This document shows, one piece after another, positions 8,357 to 16,569 of a stretch of 64,000 nt of DNA; position 1 is the first letter of the stretch; every line of letters starts with the position of its first letter. Position numbers and translations under genes: made by a program. Origin of the DNA: Agarivorans gilvus (lineage in GTDB: Bacteria > Pseudomonadota > Gammaproteobacteria > Enterobacterales > Celerinatantimonadaceae); contig NZ_CP013021.1 in NCBI RefSeq assembly GCF_001420915.1, positions 1,946,001 through 2,010,000 of the forward strand, written 5' to 3'. A model generated the notes under the pieces. The model was given only the letters and a program-made list of their open reading frames with translations, ran no database searches and was not told the origin of the DNA.

Positions 8357-10104
8357 TAGGCAGACGCTTCCGAGTTGCTCGCACTCGCGCCGTAAAGGTC
8401 AACTTCTTCAACTAAACGCAAGACTTCTTCAATTGCTGTCACCCCTTGTTTAGCATAATCCAGCGCCGCCAAAGCTAGCGGCCGATAATGCTTAGAAGCC
8501 TTAGCCACTTTTGAAAACTCATCGGGGTCGTTACGTCTTAAGCTTTCCATCATTGCTTCATTGAGCTCCAACATTTCAAATACCCCAATACGTCCCTTGT
8601 ATCCAGTATAGTTGCAGCTTTGACAGCCCTTGCCTTTATAAAAAACATGCTGGCTCAGATCCTCGTGGCTCACATGCTCTAACCATACTTGTTCCTCTAG
8701 CGAAAACTCATGTGGCTGCTTACAGTTTTCACATAAGCGTCTTACCAAACGCTGGGCGATAATCGCGCGCAGCGAACTCGCCACCAAGTAACCCGCCGCC
8801 CCCATATCGATCAAGCGTAAGGCGCTAGTGATGGCATCATTGGTATGCAGGGTCGTTAATACCAAGTGGCCAGTTAAGGCTCCCCTTAGACCAATTTCTA
8901 CGGTCTCTTGGTCGCGCATCTCCCCCACCAGCAGAATATCGGGGTCTTGACGTAAGGTAGTACGTAATACACTGGAGAAAGTCAGGCCAATTTTACTATT
9001 CACCTGTACCTGATTAATCCTAGGCAAGCGATATTCTACCGGATCTTCCACGGTAATGATTTTCGACTCAGGCTGGTTAAGTTCGCTTAATGAACCGTAT
9101 AAGGTGGTGGTTTTACCGCTACCGGTAGGGCCGGTGACCACTATCATGCCGTGTGGCCTATGCAGCTGGCGGCGATAACGCGCCATAATATCGGCCGGCA
9201 TACCGGTTTGTTCTAAGGATAGGATGCCAGCAGATTGGTCCAATAGACGCATCACCACCGACTCCCCAGCCTGAATCGGCATGGTAGATAGACGCACATC
9301 AATAGAGTGACCACGCACTTTAATGTTAAAACGTCCGTCCTGAGGTAAACGTTTCTCTGAAATATCTAAACCCGCCATCAGCTTTAACCGCAGCACCAAG
9401 GCAGAGGCAATTTGAACCTCGTTTAGTACACTTTCTTGTAATACACCGTCCACCCGCTGGCGGATCCGCAATACCTTCTCATCGGGCTCGATATGAATAT
9501 CCGAAGCGCCCACCTGCACCGCGTCTTCAAATAAAGACTGCAGTAACTTCACCACCGTGGTTTCGTTACTTTCATCGGCAGAAGTGGCCAAACCAATATC
9601 AAACTCTTCGCTACCGGCGTACTCTTCTTTCAGCTCTTGAGCGAAACCTTCAATTTCGCGAGTACGGCGATAAAAACGGTCAAAGGCTTCTAGTACCTGT
9701 GACTCACGCGCCACCACATATTTAAGTTGATGTGGTGCTAATAGCCCAGCTAGGGTATCGATGGCAGATAAATCGGCGGGATCGGAAAGGGCAACGGTTA
9801 ATACCTCGCCATCCTTATGAATAACCAAGGCTCTAAGCCTGCGCGCATGCACCTCACCCAGCATGACCACGGCATTGGCATCAATGGCTACTTTGGCCAA
9901 ATCAACAAAAGGAATGCCTAATTGGCGGGCCAAAAATTCGAGAAGTTGAACCTCGGCAATCACTCCTAATTCAATTAAGGTAGCGCCCAGTTTACGGCCA
10001 GTTTGTTTTTGTTGCGCTAGAGCACTCATTAGCTCGGCTTCGCTTATCACTTGCTCGTTAACCAGCAAGTCTCCCAAACGCATCCGTAATTTAGGTTGTG
10101 CCAT
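8356..10104 (-). CDS. mshE: MshE, MSHA pilus extension ATPase
   Basis: 582 residues from the ATG at 10104, which lies one base after the mshN stop; a longer open frame upstream overlaps mshN and is less likely. The N-terminus carries two copies of the MshEN motif that binds cyclic di-GMP (RLGDLLVNEQVISEAEL near residue 9 and KLGATLIELGVIAEVQL near residue 38). The GspE domain has Walker A GPTGSGKTTTLY, Walker B DILLVGEMRD and the four-cysteine zinc site (CENC, CQSC). It is the cytoplasmic motor for pilus polymerisation, and the motif pattern predicts direct c-di-GMP control. Confidence 0.96.
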   Translation of the reverse strand: MAQPKLRMRLGDLLVNEQVISEAELMSALAQQKQTGRKLGATLIELGVIAEVQLLEFLARQLGIPFVDLAKVAIDANAVVMLGEVHARRLRALVIHKDGEVLTVALSDPADLSAIDTLAGLLAPHQLKYVVARESQVLEAFDRFYRRTREIEGFAQELKEEYAGSEEFDIGLATSADESNETTVVKLLQSLFEDAVQVGASDIHIEPDEKVLRIRQRVDGVLQESVLNEVQIASALVLRLKLMAGLDISEKRLPQDGRFNIKVRGHSIDVRLSTMPIQAGESVVMRLLDQSAGILSLEQTGMPADIMARYRRQLHRPHGMIVVTGPTGSGKTTTLYGSLSELNQPESKIITVEDPVEYRLPRINQVQVNSKIGLTFSSVLRTTLRQDPDILLVGEMRDQETVEIGLRGALTGHLVLTTLHTNDAITSALRLIDMGAAGYLVASSLRAIIAQRLVRRLCENCKQPHEFSLEEQVWLEHVSHEDLSQHVFYKGKGCQSCNYTGYKGRIGVFEMLELNEAMMESLRRNDPDEFSKVAKASKHYRPLALAALDYAKQGVTAIEEVLRLVEEVDLYGASASNSEASA

Positions 10105-10105
10105 G

Positions 10106-11317
10106 TTATTGCTCCAACTGTTTAATTCGTGAGGCGACAAACTCACTGGAGTTGGCCGATAACTGCCCCACCAGCTGAGCTTGGCGATAAGCACTCAAAG
10201 CCTCAGCATAATTTGCTAATTTGTCGTTGGCGATGGCGTAACCCAACCACCAGCGCGTTCGACTGGGCTCGTAACGCAGCAAGCGCTGATAACTAGTTAA
10301 GGCCAGTTGCTGTCTATCGAGACGTTGTGCCAAGCCCGCTTGCATCGCGTAGTAGTCGACATGCCCGGCAATTTCTGGACTTGCACCTTCTAGATAAGCT
10401 AGCGCCTGAGTCAGTTGTTGTTGCTGTACAAAAATTCTAGCTAGCATCAAACGAAATGAGCTGCGCTGGGGCTGCAACTGCAAGCCTTCTTCTAACAAAT
10501 TGACCGCTCTGGGAAGATCGCCACTGGCATACACTAGCGCCGCCAATTGCTCCCTCACTTCGTGCGCGCTATGTTCTAACTGCAGCGCTTTGCTAAATTC
10601 CACTCTTGCCTGGCTCGGCTGATTTTGTTCTAGCGCCTGAAAGCCGCGCCGCTTATACATAGCGACCCGCTGCTCTACGCTCAACTCTAAAGGCTTTATT
10701 TGTAACTCGCCTTCAGCGATTGGCGGGTTGGCCACAGCCTGTTCGGTTTCAGGAGCGGCCACAGGTGGTTTCTCTTCAACCGTGGAGGCCTTAGTGTCGC
10801 TTTGAGCAACAACCTTAGCAGGTGTTTGCGCCGCCGCGGGCTGCTCAACTGATTCAGCGACAGCCTCAGCAGGGGCCGTTTTAACATTTTGACTGCTAGC
10901 CTGAGCAGAGGAGTTTAGCGTATTTGCCTTCGGCTCACTTGCTGCTTTACTAGGCTGTAGTGATTGCGTTGGAGGCGTCTCACTGGGCTGATTATTTTGC
11001 GGTGGACTCACCTCTACATCTATCGCCTGTGCTACCGCTTGCAGGGCTTGGGTTTGCTCTAAGCTAGTGGCTTGGCTACTGGAACCGCTACTAGTCTTGG
11101 CAGCTTCACTGATCACTTCAACCTGATGATCCGACTGGAAATCATCAAAATAACGCAGTGCGAGCCAAGCTGAGAACACTAATACCAGCAATGCAAAAGC
11201 AATTAACAAATAGACTCTAAAGCTACGCCCGTTATCTTCTACCAAAGGAGACATAGCTTGGGCATTATGCTGCTGACGCTTGTCTAAGTCTTTCAGCATT
11301 TGATTAATCACGCTCAT
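10106..11317 (-). CDS. mshN: MshN, TPR protein of the MSHA apparatus
   Basis: 403 residues: cytoplasmic N-terminus (MSVINQMLKDLDKRQQ), one transmembrane helix near 34-52, a low-complexity Ala/Gln/Pro/Ser linker at about 75-205, and a C-terminal half of TPR repeats (RRGFQALEQNQPSQARVEF onward). The layout matches MshN, an inner-membrane protein reaching into the periplasm, possibly towards the secretin MshL. Its ATG overlaps the end of mshM by four bases. Confidence 0.92.
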   Translation of the reverse strand: MSVINQMLKDLDKRQQHNAQAMSPLVEDNGRSFRVYLLIAFALLVLVFSAWLALRYFDDFQSDHQVEVISEAAKTSSGSSSQATSLEQTQALQAVAQAIDVEVSPPQNNQPSETPPTQSLQPSKAASEPKANTLNSSAQASSQNVKTAPAEAVAESVEQPAAAQTPAKVVAQSDTKASTVEEKPPVAAPETEQAVANPPIAEGELQIKPLELSVEQRVAMYKRRGFQALEQNQPSQARVEFSKALQLEHSAHEVREQLAALVYASGDLPRAVNLLEEGLQLQPQRSSFRLMLARIFVQQQQLTQALAYLEGASPEIAGHVDYYAMQAGLAQRLDRQQLALTSYQRLLRYEPSRTRWWLGYAIANDKLANYAEALSAYRQAQLVGQLSANSSEFVASRIKQLEQ

Positions 11318-12219
11318 TGCTGCTGACTCCAGTAAACCCCAATGGCCAGCACTAACAAGCCAAGCAACAAGCCAAACAAGTAAGCCGACTTCGACTTAGG
11401 CATCACCGCATCTTCAGTATCGATGATCGCTTGCTTCACCATTTTCACCGTAATTTGGCTGGCTCCTTGTCCATAACACAGCATCAACACCTTATGGCTT
11501 AAAATGTTTATCAAACGAGGTATGCCACGGCTAGCTTTAGTTAGTAGCTTAAGCGATGCTGCATTAAATAACGGCCCGCCACGGTAACCGCTTAAATGGA
11601 GGCGGTGTTGAATATAGCTGGCCACTTCCTGTTTTTCTAAAGCGCGCAGTTGATAAGAAAAGGTGATGCGTTGGCGTAATTGGCGCAATTGTTGGCTAGC
11701 CAGACGCTGATCTAACTCTGGCTGAGCAAACAATACCACATGCAATAATTTACGTTGCTCGGTTTCTAAATTACCCAACAAACGCACTACCTCTAGCGCT
11801 TCGTCACTCAAGGCCTGAGCCTCGTCAATTAATAGCACTACCGGGCGCTGCTGACTGGCAAACTCAATTAAGCGACGATTAATTTGTTCCAATAAGGTAT
11901 GTGCAGAGCTGCCTTCTTCAACCCTCAGCCCAAGTTCAGAGGCCAGCGCCGCATGGATCTGCTGGGCCGATAAACAAGGGTTAGGCAGGTAGGCAAACTG
12001 ATACTGCTCGGCCATTTCATTAAGCAGCTTACGGCACAGTAGGGTTTTTCCAGTGCCGACTTCACCGCAGACCTTGATGAAGCCCTCTCCCGATTGCAAA
12101 GCGGTTTGCAATACCTGTATGGCCTCATCGTGTGGTAGCAAAGCCTGATATAAGCCGGTATTAGGAGTTAGGCTGAAAGGCGCTTGTGAAAGCCCAAAGT
12201 GTTGCAAATAAACTGCCAC
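11314..12219 (-). CDS. mshM: MshM, ExeA-like AAA ATPase
   Basis: 301 residues from a GTG start at 12219 with AGGTGG seven bases upstream; the product begins MAVYLQHFGL, as in the family. A TTG at 12249 would extend into mshL and is less likely. Walker A is GEVGTGKTLLC, Walker B VVLLIDEAQAL. A hydrophobic helix near the C-terminus (AYLFGLLLGLLVLAIGV) anchors it in the inner membrane. Related ExeA proteins help secretins pass or assemble through peptidoglycan, so a role with MshL is likely. Confidence 0.93.
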   Translation of the reverse strand: MAVYLQHFGLSQAPFSLTPNTGLYQALLPHDEAIQVLQTALQSGEGFIKVCGEVGTGKTLLCRKLLNEMAEQYQFAYLPNPCLSAQQIHAALASELGLRVEEGSSAHTLLEQINRRLIEFASQQRPVVLLIDEAQALSDEALEVVRLLGNLETEQRKLLHVVLFAQPELDQRLASQQLRQLRQRITFSYQLRALEKQEVASYIQHRLHLSGYRGGPLFNAASLKLLTKASRGIPRLINILSHKVLMLCYGQGASQITVKMVKQAIIDTEDAVMPKSKSAYLFGLLLGLLVLAIGVYWSQQQ

Positions 12220-12230
12220 CGAACGACCAC

Positions 12231-13931
12231 CTATTGTTCTGGATACCAAGTATTAAGCAGCTCTTGGGATTTTTTCAGTTCATTCTCCCAAGTATTATGC
12301 GCCACTACCGTAGGCTGAATTAAAATTACTAACTCGGTTTTTTGAGTCGAGGTCACGCGGTTAGTAAAGAGCTCTCCTAAGCCGGGAATAGCGCCAACAA
12401 AAGGCACTTTAGATACCACTTCTTGCTGCTTAGAGCTCATCAAGCCACCAATCACTACCACGTCTCCAGAGTTGGCCCTAATCACCGTATCGGTTTCGCG
12501 AATGTCACTTTGGGCTAAAGGCAAATCCAAGGTATCACTTGCGCTACCAAAAGATATCACCTTACGCTGCTCTGTCACATCGGTTACTGATGGGTGCACG
12601 TGTAACAAGACTTGCCCAGCATCATCAATTTGTGGTGTCACGTCCAAGGCCACCCCTGAAAAGAATGGCGTTAGTTCAACACTAGGGTTAGTCACCGGAT
12701 TGGTTCCGGTAATGGTGGTGCTGGAAACATCGGTAACAAAGTACTCGTCGGTACCCACTTTAATGACCGCTTTTTGATTGTTCGACGCGGTAATACGGGG
12801 ACTAGACAGTACATTCACATCCCCTTGAGTTTGCAGTAATTTGACCACCGATTGGAAATTACCCTCAGTAATCGTTAAGGCACCACCGCCACCAATCAAA
12901 TTACTGATGGCATTACCCGGTAATTGAGAAACGCTATTAAACAACACTTCTGTTGAACCAAACAAATCACCTGCGTTGGTCCAATCGATGCCCTGCTGAT
13001 AACCATCACTCAAGGTCACTTCAATGATCTTCGCTTCTAAAATAACTTGGCGTTGCAAGTGTTGTTCTGACTGGCTAAGAAAAGATTTAATCATGCGAAT
13101 TTCATCAGGATAAGCGCGAATGGTAACAAGGCCCGCTTGAGGGCTCACCACCACCATTCGCCCATCCTGAGCGTAAGAGCTATCATTACCATCGTCACGA
13201 CGCATATTAATGCCAATCATGCCACGCAGAGTTTCCTCTAATTCATACCAAAAACGCGTCTCGGTAGAAGACTCAATTTTTGTGCCGTTAAAGCTATCAC
13301 TGCGATTTGAGCTATTGCTGTTACTCGAAGAGGAATTAGTAGAGCGATTCGAATTATTGTTTGAATAAGAGCTATCGGAGTTACTGTTATTGTCGTTTTC
13401 GTTCGAGGTAATACCACCGGAGTTAATTCGAGTACGGGTATAACCATACCTTTCTAACATTAGGTAATTTAAAGGAATCGTCTCTATTCGCATACCTGCG
13501 GGATAAATATGTAGTACCTTGCCGTTGCGCTTAATGTCATAACCATACATATCGGCAACCACATCCAGCACTTCCTTTAAACTCACTTCTTTCAACTGAA
13601 GCGAGATTTTACCTTCCACCCCCGGATGTAAGGCCACACTTAGCGGTGAGCCTTTGACTAAGGCAGGAAAAAACGCGCGCGCATCCACATCACGGGCGTT
13701 CACATCAAAACGGTGTTCCACTGGCAACAAATTATGTTCGGCTAACGCTAACTCTGGCATTAACTCCGCACTCACCTCTGGCGGAAGCTGAGCCAAGGTT
13801 AACGGTTTGACACTGCTTTGCTGAGCCTGATTAATTGCCTGTTTAGCTTCAGTTGGCTCGGGTCTTGAGGTGGTTTGACAGGCTCCCAGCAATATCACAC
13901 CAGCGCCAATTAACATCCCTTTGATATACAT
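12231..13931 (-). CDS. mshL: MshL, outer-membrane secretin of the MSHA pilus
   Basis: 566 residues. A lipoprotein signal peptide ends in the lipobox LLGAC (Cys18). An STN/secretin N-domain lies at about 85-150. An unusual Asn/Ser-rich low-complexity insert spans roughly residues 170-220. The secretin domain occupies the C-terminal half, with VPFVGAIPGLGELF and TELVILIQPTVV as typical final strands. It forms the outer-membrane pore for the pilus. Spacing to mshK is three bases. Confidence 0.95.
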   Translation of the reverse strand: MYIKGMLIGAGVILLGACQTTSRPEPTEAKQAINQAQQSSVKPLTLAQLPPEVSAELMPELALAEHNLLPVEHRFDVNARDVDARAFFPALVKGSPLSVALHPGVEGKISLQLKEVSLKEVLDVVADMYGYDIKRNGKVLHIYPAGMRIETIPLNYLMLERYGYTRTRINSGGITSNENDNNSNSDSSYSNNNSNRSTNSSSSNSNSSNRSDSFNGTKIESSTETRFWYELEETLRGMIGINMRRDDGNDSSYAQDGRMVVVSPQAGLVTIRAYPDEIRMIKSFLSQSEQHLQRQVILEAKIIEVTLSDGYQQGIDWTNAGDLFGSTEVLFNSVSQLPGNAISNLIGGGGALTITEGNFQSVVKLLQTQGDVNVLSSPRITASNNQKAVIKVGTDEYFVTDVSSTTITGTNPVTNPSVELTPFFSGVALDVTPQIDDAGQVLLHVHPSVTDVTEQRKVISFGSASDTLDLPLAQSDIRETDTVIRANSGDVVVIGGLMSSKQQEVVSKVPFVGAIPGLGELFTNRVTSTQKTELVILIQPTVVAHNTWENELKKSQELLNTWYPEQ

Positions 13932-13934
13932 GAA

Positions 13935-14264
13935 TTACTGCCCCTGCCCGGTGAACTGCTTCACCGAAACCTTGTCCAATTGAATCTTATAATGTTTCCC
14001 TGCGCGTGCTAACACGACATGATCATGCCCTACTCGAGTTAGGGTATAACCGGAAACGCTCTCTTTTAAAGCGACAAACTGTTGGTTCAGTATCGCCCCG
14101 CTTTGCTGTCCATCTTGAATTACCGCCTGCAAACTGGGTAAAACCGCTGTCGACTTTTTATTTACACTACGTTGCGCCACTGGCGGTGCTGTAGGGTCAG
14201 TTTGTGCCAATACTGGCATCCCAAAAATCACAACAAAACAGAATATGATTAGCTGCTTAACCAC
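13935..14264 (-). CDS. mshK: MshK, MSHA biogenesis protein
   Basis: 109 residues with a cleavable signal peptide (MVKQLIIFCFVVIFGMPVLAQ) and the TDPTAPP motif that starts mature MshK proteins. The remainder is a small PilP-like beta domain (LQAVIQDGQQSGAILNQQ, then HYKIQ). It is the periplasmic partner expected to connect the inner-membrane alignment complex with the secretin, and overlaps mshJ by eight bases. Confidence 0.88.
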   Translation of the reverse strand: MVKQLIIFCFVVIFGMPVLAQTDPTAPPVAQRSVNKKSTAVLPSLQAVIQDGQQSGAILNQQFVALKESVSGYTLTRVGHDHVVLARAGKHYKIQLDKVSVKQFTGQGQ

Positions 14265-14910
14265 TGATAAAATCCTTGTTAGAACTCAGGGTGTAAATCT
14301 CGATGGTGATCTCGGTAGCCGGGTATTCAAGCACTTGATAATCCATTAACTTCCATAAAAACCGCTGGGGCAAAGCCTCAACCTTTTGCAAGTAATCAAG
14401 CAAAGAAAAATAACCGCCGCTGAGGCTTAAACGAATACCATGACGATAAAAATTTAAACTTTCTGTCCCTTGCTCTTCAACACTTAATACCGCTTGCGGT
14501 GCTAAAGACTCCATAGCAAGTAATTGCAGACCATCAGATTTTTCTAGTAAGCGCTCTAATACGCCAGCCATCTGTTCTACCGAGATTAAGCCCGCATTTT
14601 GTGCGGCCAACTCACTGTCGAGCTGCGACAAATTAGACTGCAACTGGCTCAATTTTATAGCTATCGTCTGATTTGGATCTTGGCGAAGCTTGAGCTTGCT
14701 TAGTTCAATTAACTGCTCGGTTTCAGCTAAGCTGATTTTAGCTTGGGCTAATTCTCGCTCCGCCTGTTGCTGCTGTTGCATGCTAGGTTCAAGCATAAAG
14801 TAATAACTAGGCAAAACGATCAATACCACGCCAGTGAGCAGTATCAATACTCGTTCACGTAGGCTAAGCTCAGCATAAATAGCCTGCCAGCGGTGCCAAT
14901 GCTCAGTCAT
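14257..14910 (-). CDS. mshJ: MshJ, PilO-like inner-membrane protein
   Basis: 217 residues: short cytoplasmic end (LSLRERVLILL), one transmembrane helix near 20-38, a coiled coil rich in Gln, Glu and Leu (about 45-110), and a periplasmic ferredoxin-like domain. This is the PilO/GspM pattern. It overlaps mshI2 by eight bases and mshK by eight, so the alignment complex genes are translationally coupled. Confidence 0.9.
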   Translation of the reverse strand: MTEHWHRWQAIYAELSLRERVLILLTGVVLIVLPSYYFMLEPSMQQQQQAERELAQAKISLAETEQLIELSKLKLRQDPNQTIAIKLSQLQSNLSQLDSELAAQNAGLISVEQMAGVLERLLEKSDGLQLLAMESLAPQAVLSVEEQGTESLNFYRHGIRLSLSGGYFSLLDYLQKVEALPQRFLWKLMDYQVLEYPATEITIEIYTLSSNKDFISG

Positions 14911-15508
14911 TTAAACCTCCTACATTGGCATCTGTAGAGCTACTTAAACTAAAATGCAGCCCCTGCTGTTCATCACGAAATAATTTCAAGCCTGAAAATT
15001 TTTGCCTCGCCAAAGGTGGATAATGTTTAAATTGATTCACCCACTTAGGCACAGCATCACTACCACTGGCACGCCCAGCCAACGCCATGGCTCCATTATT
15101 GATATAAATATGTTGTAGCCACACTTGTTGGTCTTCTATTGCAGCCAATGCAGATAAAAAAGTAGAAAAGCCGTTATTAACTTCGGCCTGTCCTTGCAAA
15201 CGTTGTAACAACAAGCGCTTCATGCTTAGCAAGTGCTCAGCTTGTTCTGCTTGCCGCTGCAAACTCACATCAACCGCTCGCTGCTCAATCGCCTTGGTCA
15301 ATTGCTCAAGCTGTTGCTGTTGCAGCGCGACTCGCTGTTTTTGTTCTGCCACTTGCTGTTGCGCAGTGGCGCTGCGACCTTGTTGCCAAAAAATAACTAT
15401 CGCCACGAGTAAGCTTAACAACAACCACGCCAACACCGCCTGACCTAACGAAACCCGATCTCGCTTAGGACGAAACTCTTCGGTATAGAGGTTAATGCGA
15501 ATTTTCAC
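14903..15508 (-). CDS. mshI2: MshI2, PilN-like inner-membrane protein
   Basis: 201 residues. The N-terminus MKIRINLYTEEFRPKRDR contains the I-N-L-Y motif with which PilN-type proteins dock onto PilM-type proteins. It is followed by a transmembrane helix (LAWLLLSLLVAIVIF), a long Gln-rich coiled coil and a small periplasmic domain. It pairs with the upstream mshI product, the PilM-like partner. Some annotations call this gene mshI as well. Confidence 0.88.
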   Translation of the reverse strand: MKIRINLYTEEFRPKRDRVSLGQAVLAWLLLSLLVAIVIFWQQGRSATAQQQVAEQKQRVALQQQQLEQLTKAIEQRAVDVSLQRQAEQAEHLLSMKRLLLQRLQGQAEVNNGFSTFLSALAAIEDQQVWLQHIYINNGAMALAGRASGSDAVPKWVNQFKHYPPLARQKFSGLKLFRDEQQGLHFSLSSSTDANVGGLND

Positions 15509-16386
15509 GGCAGTACTCCCGGCTGTAAACCAGCCAAAGCTGGCAACTGGTAATACTGCTCACTAGAATCCAACAGCGGAACCTCTAACAAAGCCACCTT
15601 AGGGCTTAGGTTCTGTTGTAATTGTTGAGCAATGGTATCGCAAAATCGACTAGGGATGGCCAGCTGAATGGCACTCACTTCGGGGAGTTTCAGGGTTGCA
15701 CTAATGTAGTCAATGGAGCGTTGTAATTCTAAGCTCAAACTATCAAAAAAGTTCTGAGTAAACTCAATCTCTTGCATTTTTCCTAAGGCAGAAAAAGCAC
15801 GTAATTGTCGACTAAAACAGACTTGGCCTTGGCGAACCACAATTAATTCGAGATCACCGCCCTTGGGCTGCCAGAGCAACATCTGACAACGTTCACTCTG
15901 CTCTAAAAAATTAACCACGGCGAGGCTTTCTATGGTGATGCCTTCAATACTGATGTCGTATTGCTGAGCCAAGCTAACTAAGTGCTGAATTATACTCTTG
16001 CGCACGCACACTACATTCAATTTTTCTCCCGCCATGGGATTACTTGGAGCCGCATAATAATCTATAGCTAAATCGCTTAGTGGCTCACTAAGCATATCTT
16101 TAATGGTCCACGGCACCGCCCCCAGAAGCTCTTCATTAGCTACTTGCGGTTTATCCACTTGAAACTGCTGGTAGTGTTGTTTGCCCAAGATAAAAACGAT
16201 TTGCTGATCGCAGCCCAGCTTGGCCTGTTGACTCAAAGAAGCAAAGGCAGAGCTCCACTGCTCGGCTGAATTTAACTCAAGCTCATAAATGTTCTGTTGG
16301 GAATCAGCAACAACCAACACTTCGGGCTGTAGGTAAGCACAACAACGGTTTTTTGCGGCTTTCTTACGCCAAAACGCTAAGCTCAT
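15505..16386 (-). CDS. mshI: MshI, PilM-like actin-fold protein
   Basis: 293 residues, cytoplasmic, first gene of the pilus operon. A PilM/GspL-like fold is suggested by the alternating beta segments (VLVVADSQQNIYEL, QIVFILGKQHYQQF) and by its coupling to a PilN-like gene with the docking motif. The ATG has AAGGATCAGG just upstream. The gap to csrD (16387-16569) is AT-rich and is where an operon promoter should lie. It also holds the inverted repeat CTAAAC/GTTTAG at 16429-16445, which has a T-run only on the plus strand. Confidence 0.88.
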   Translation of the reverse strand: MSLAFWRKKAAKNRCCAYLQPEVLVVADSQQNIYELELNSAEQWSSAFASLSQQAKLGCDQQIVFILGKQHYQQFQVDKPQVANEELLGAVPWTIKDMLSEPLSDLAIDYYAAPSNPMAGEKLNVVCVRKSIIQHLVSLAQQYDISIEGITIESLAVVNFLEQSERCQMLLWQPKGGDLELIVVRQGQVCFSRQLRAFSALGKMQEIEFTQNFFDSLSLELQRSIDYISATLKLPEVSAIQLAIPSRFCDTIAQQLQQNLSPKVALLEVPLLDSSEQYYQLPALAGLQPGVLP

Positions 16387-16569
16387 CCTGATCCTTTAGT
16401 AATATTTAAGTCATCGCGAACTAGTAGTCTAAACTTTTCGTTTAGTTTTTAAAGCATTAAGCAAGAATTCTGTGCTTACACTCAAGAGAAAAAGCCAGCC
16501 CACACTAATGGCTAATAAACCGCACCATTATTTACCGCTTAAATCTAAAATTCCTATGATTTTACTCAA

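Noticed and set aside
12472..12777. Plus-strand open frames within the msh genes
   Set aside because: They are antisense to well-supported pilus genes, lack ribosome binding sites and have no recognisable product.
16429..16445. CTAAAC/GTTTAG hairpin with T-run upstream of mshI as a terminator
   Set aside because: The T-run is on the plus strand, where no gene ends, so it is not a terminator of csrD or the msh operon.
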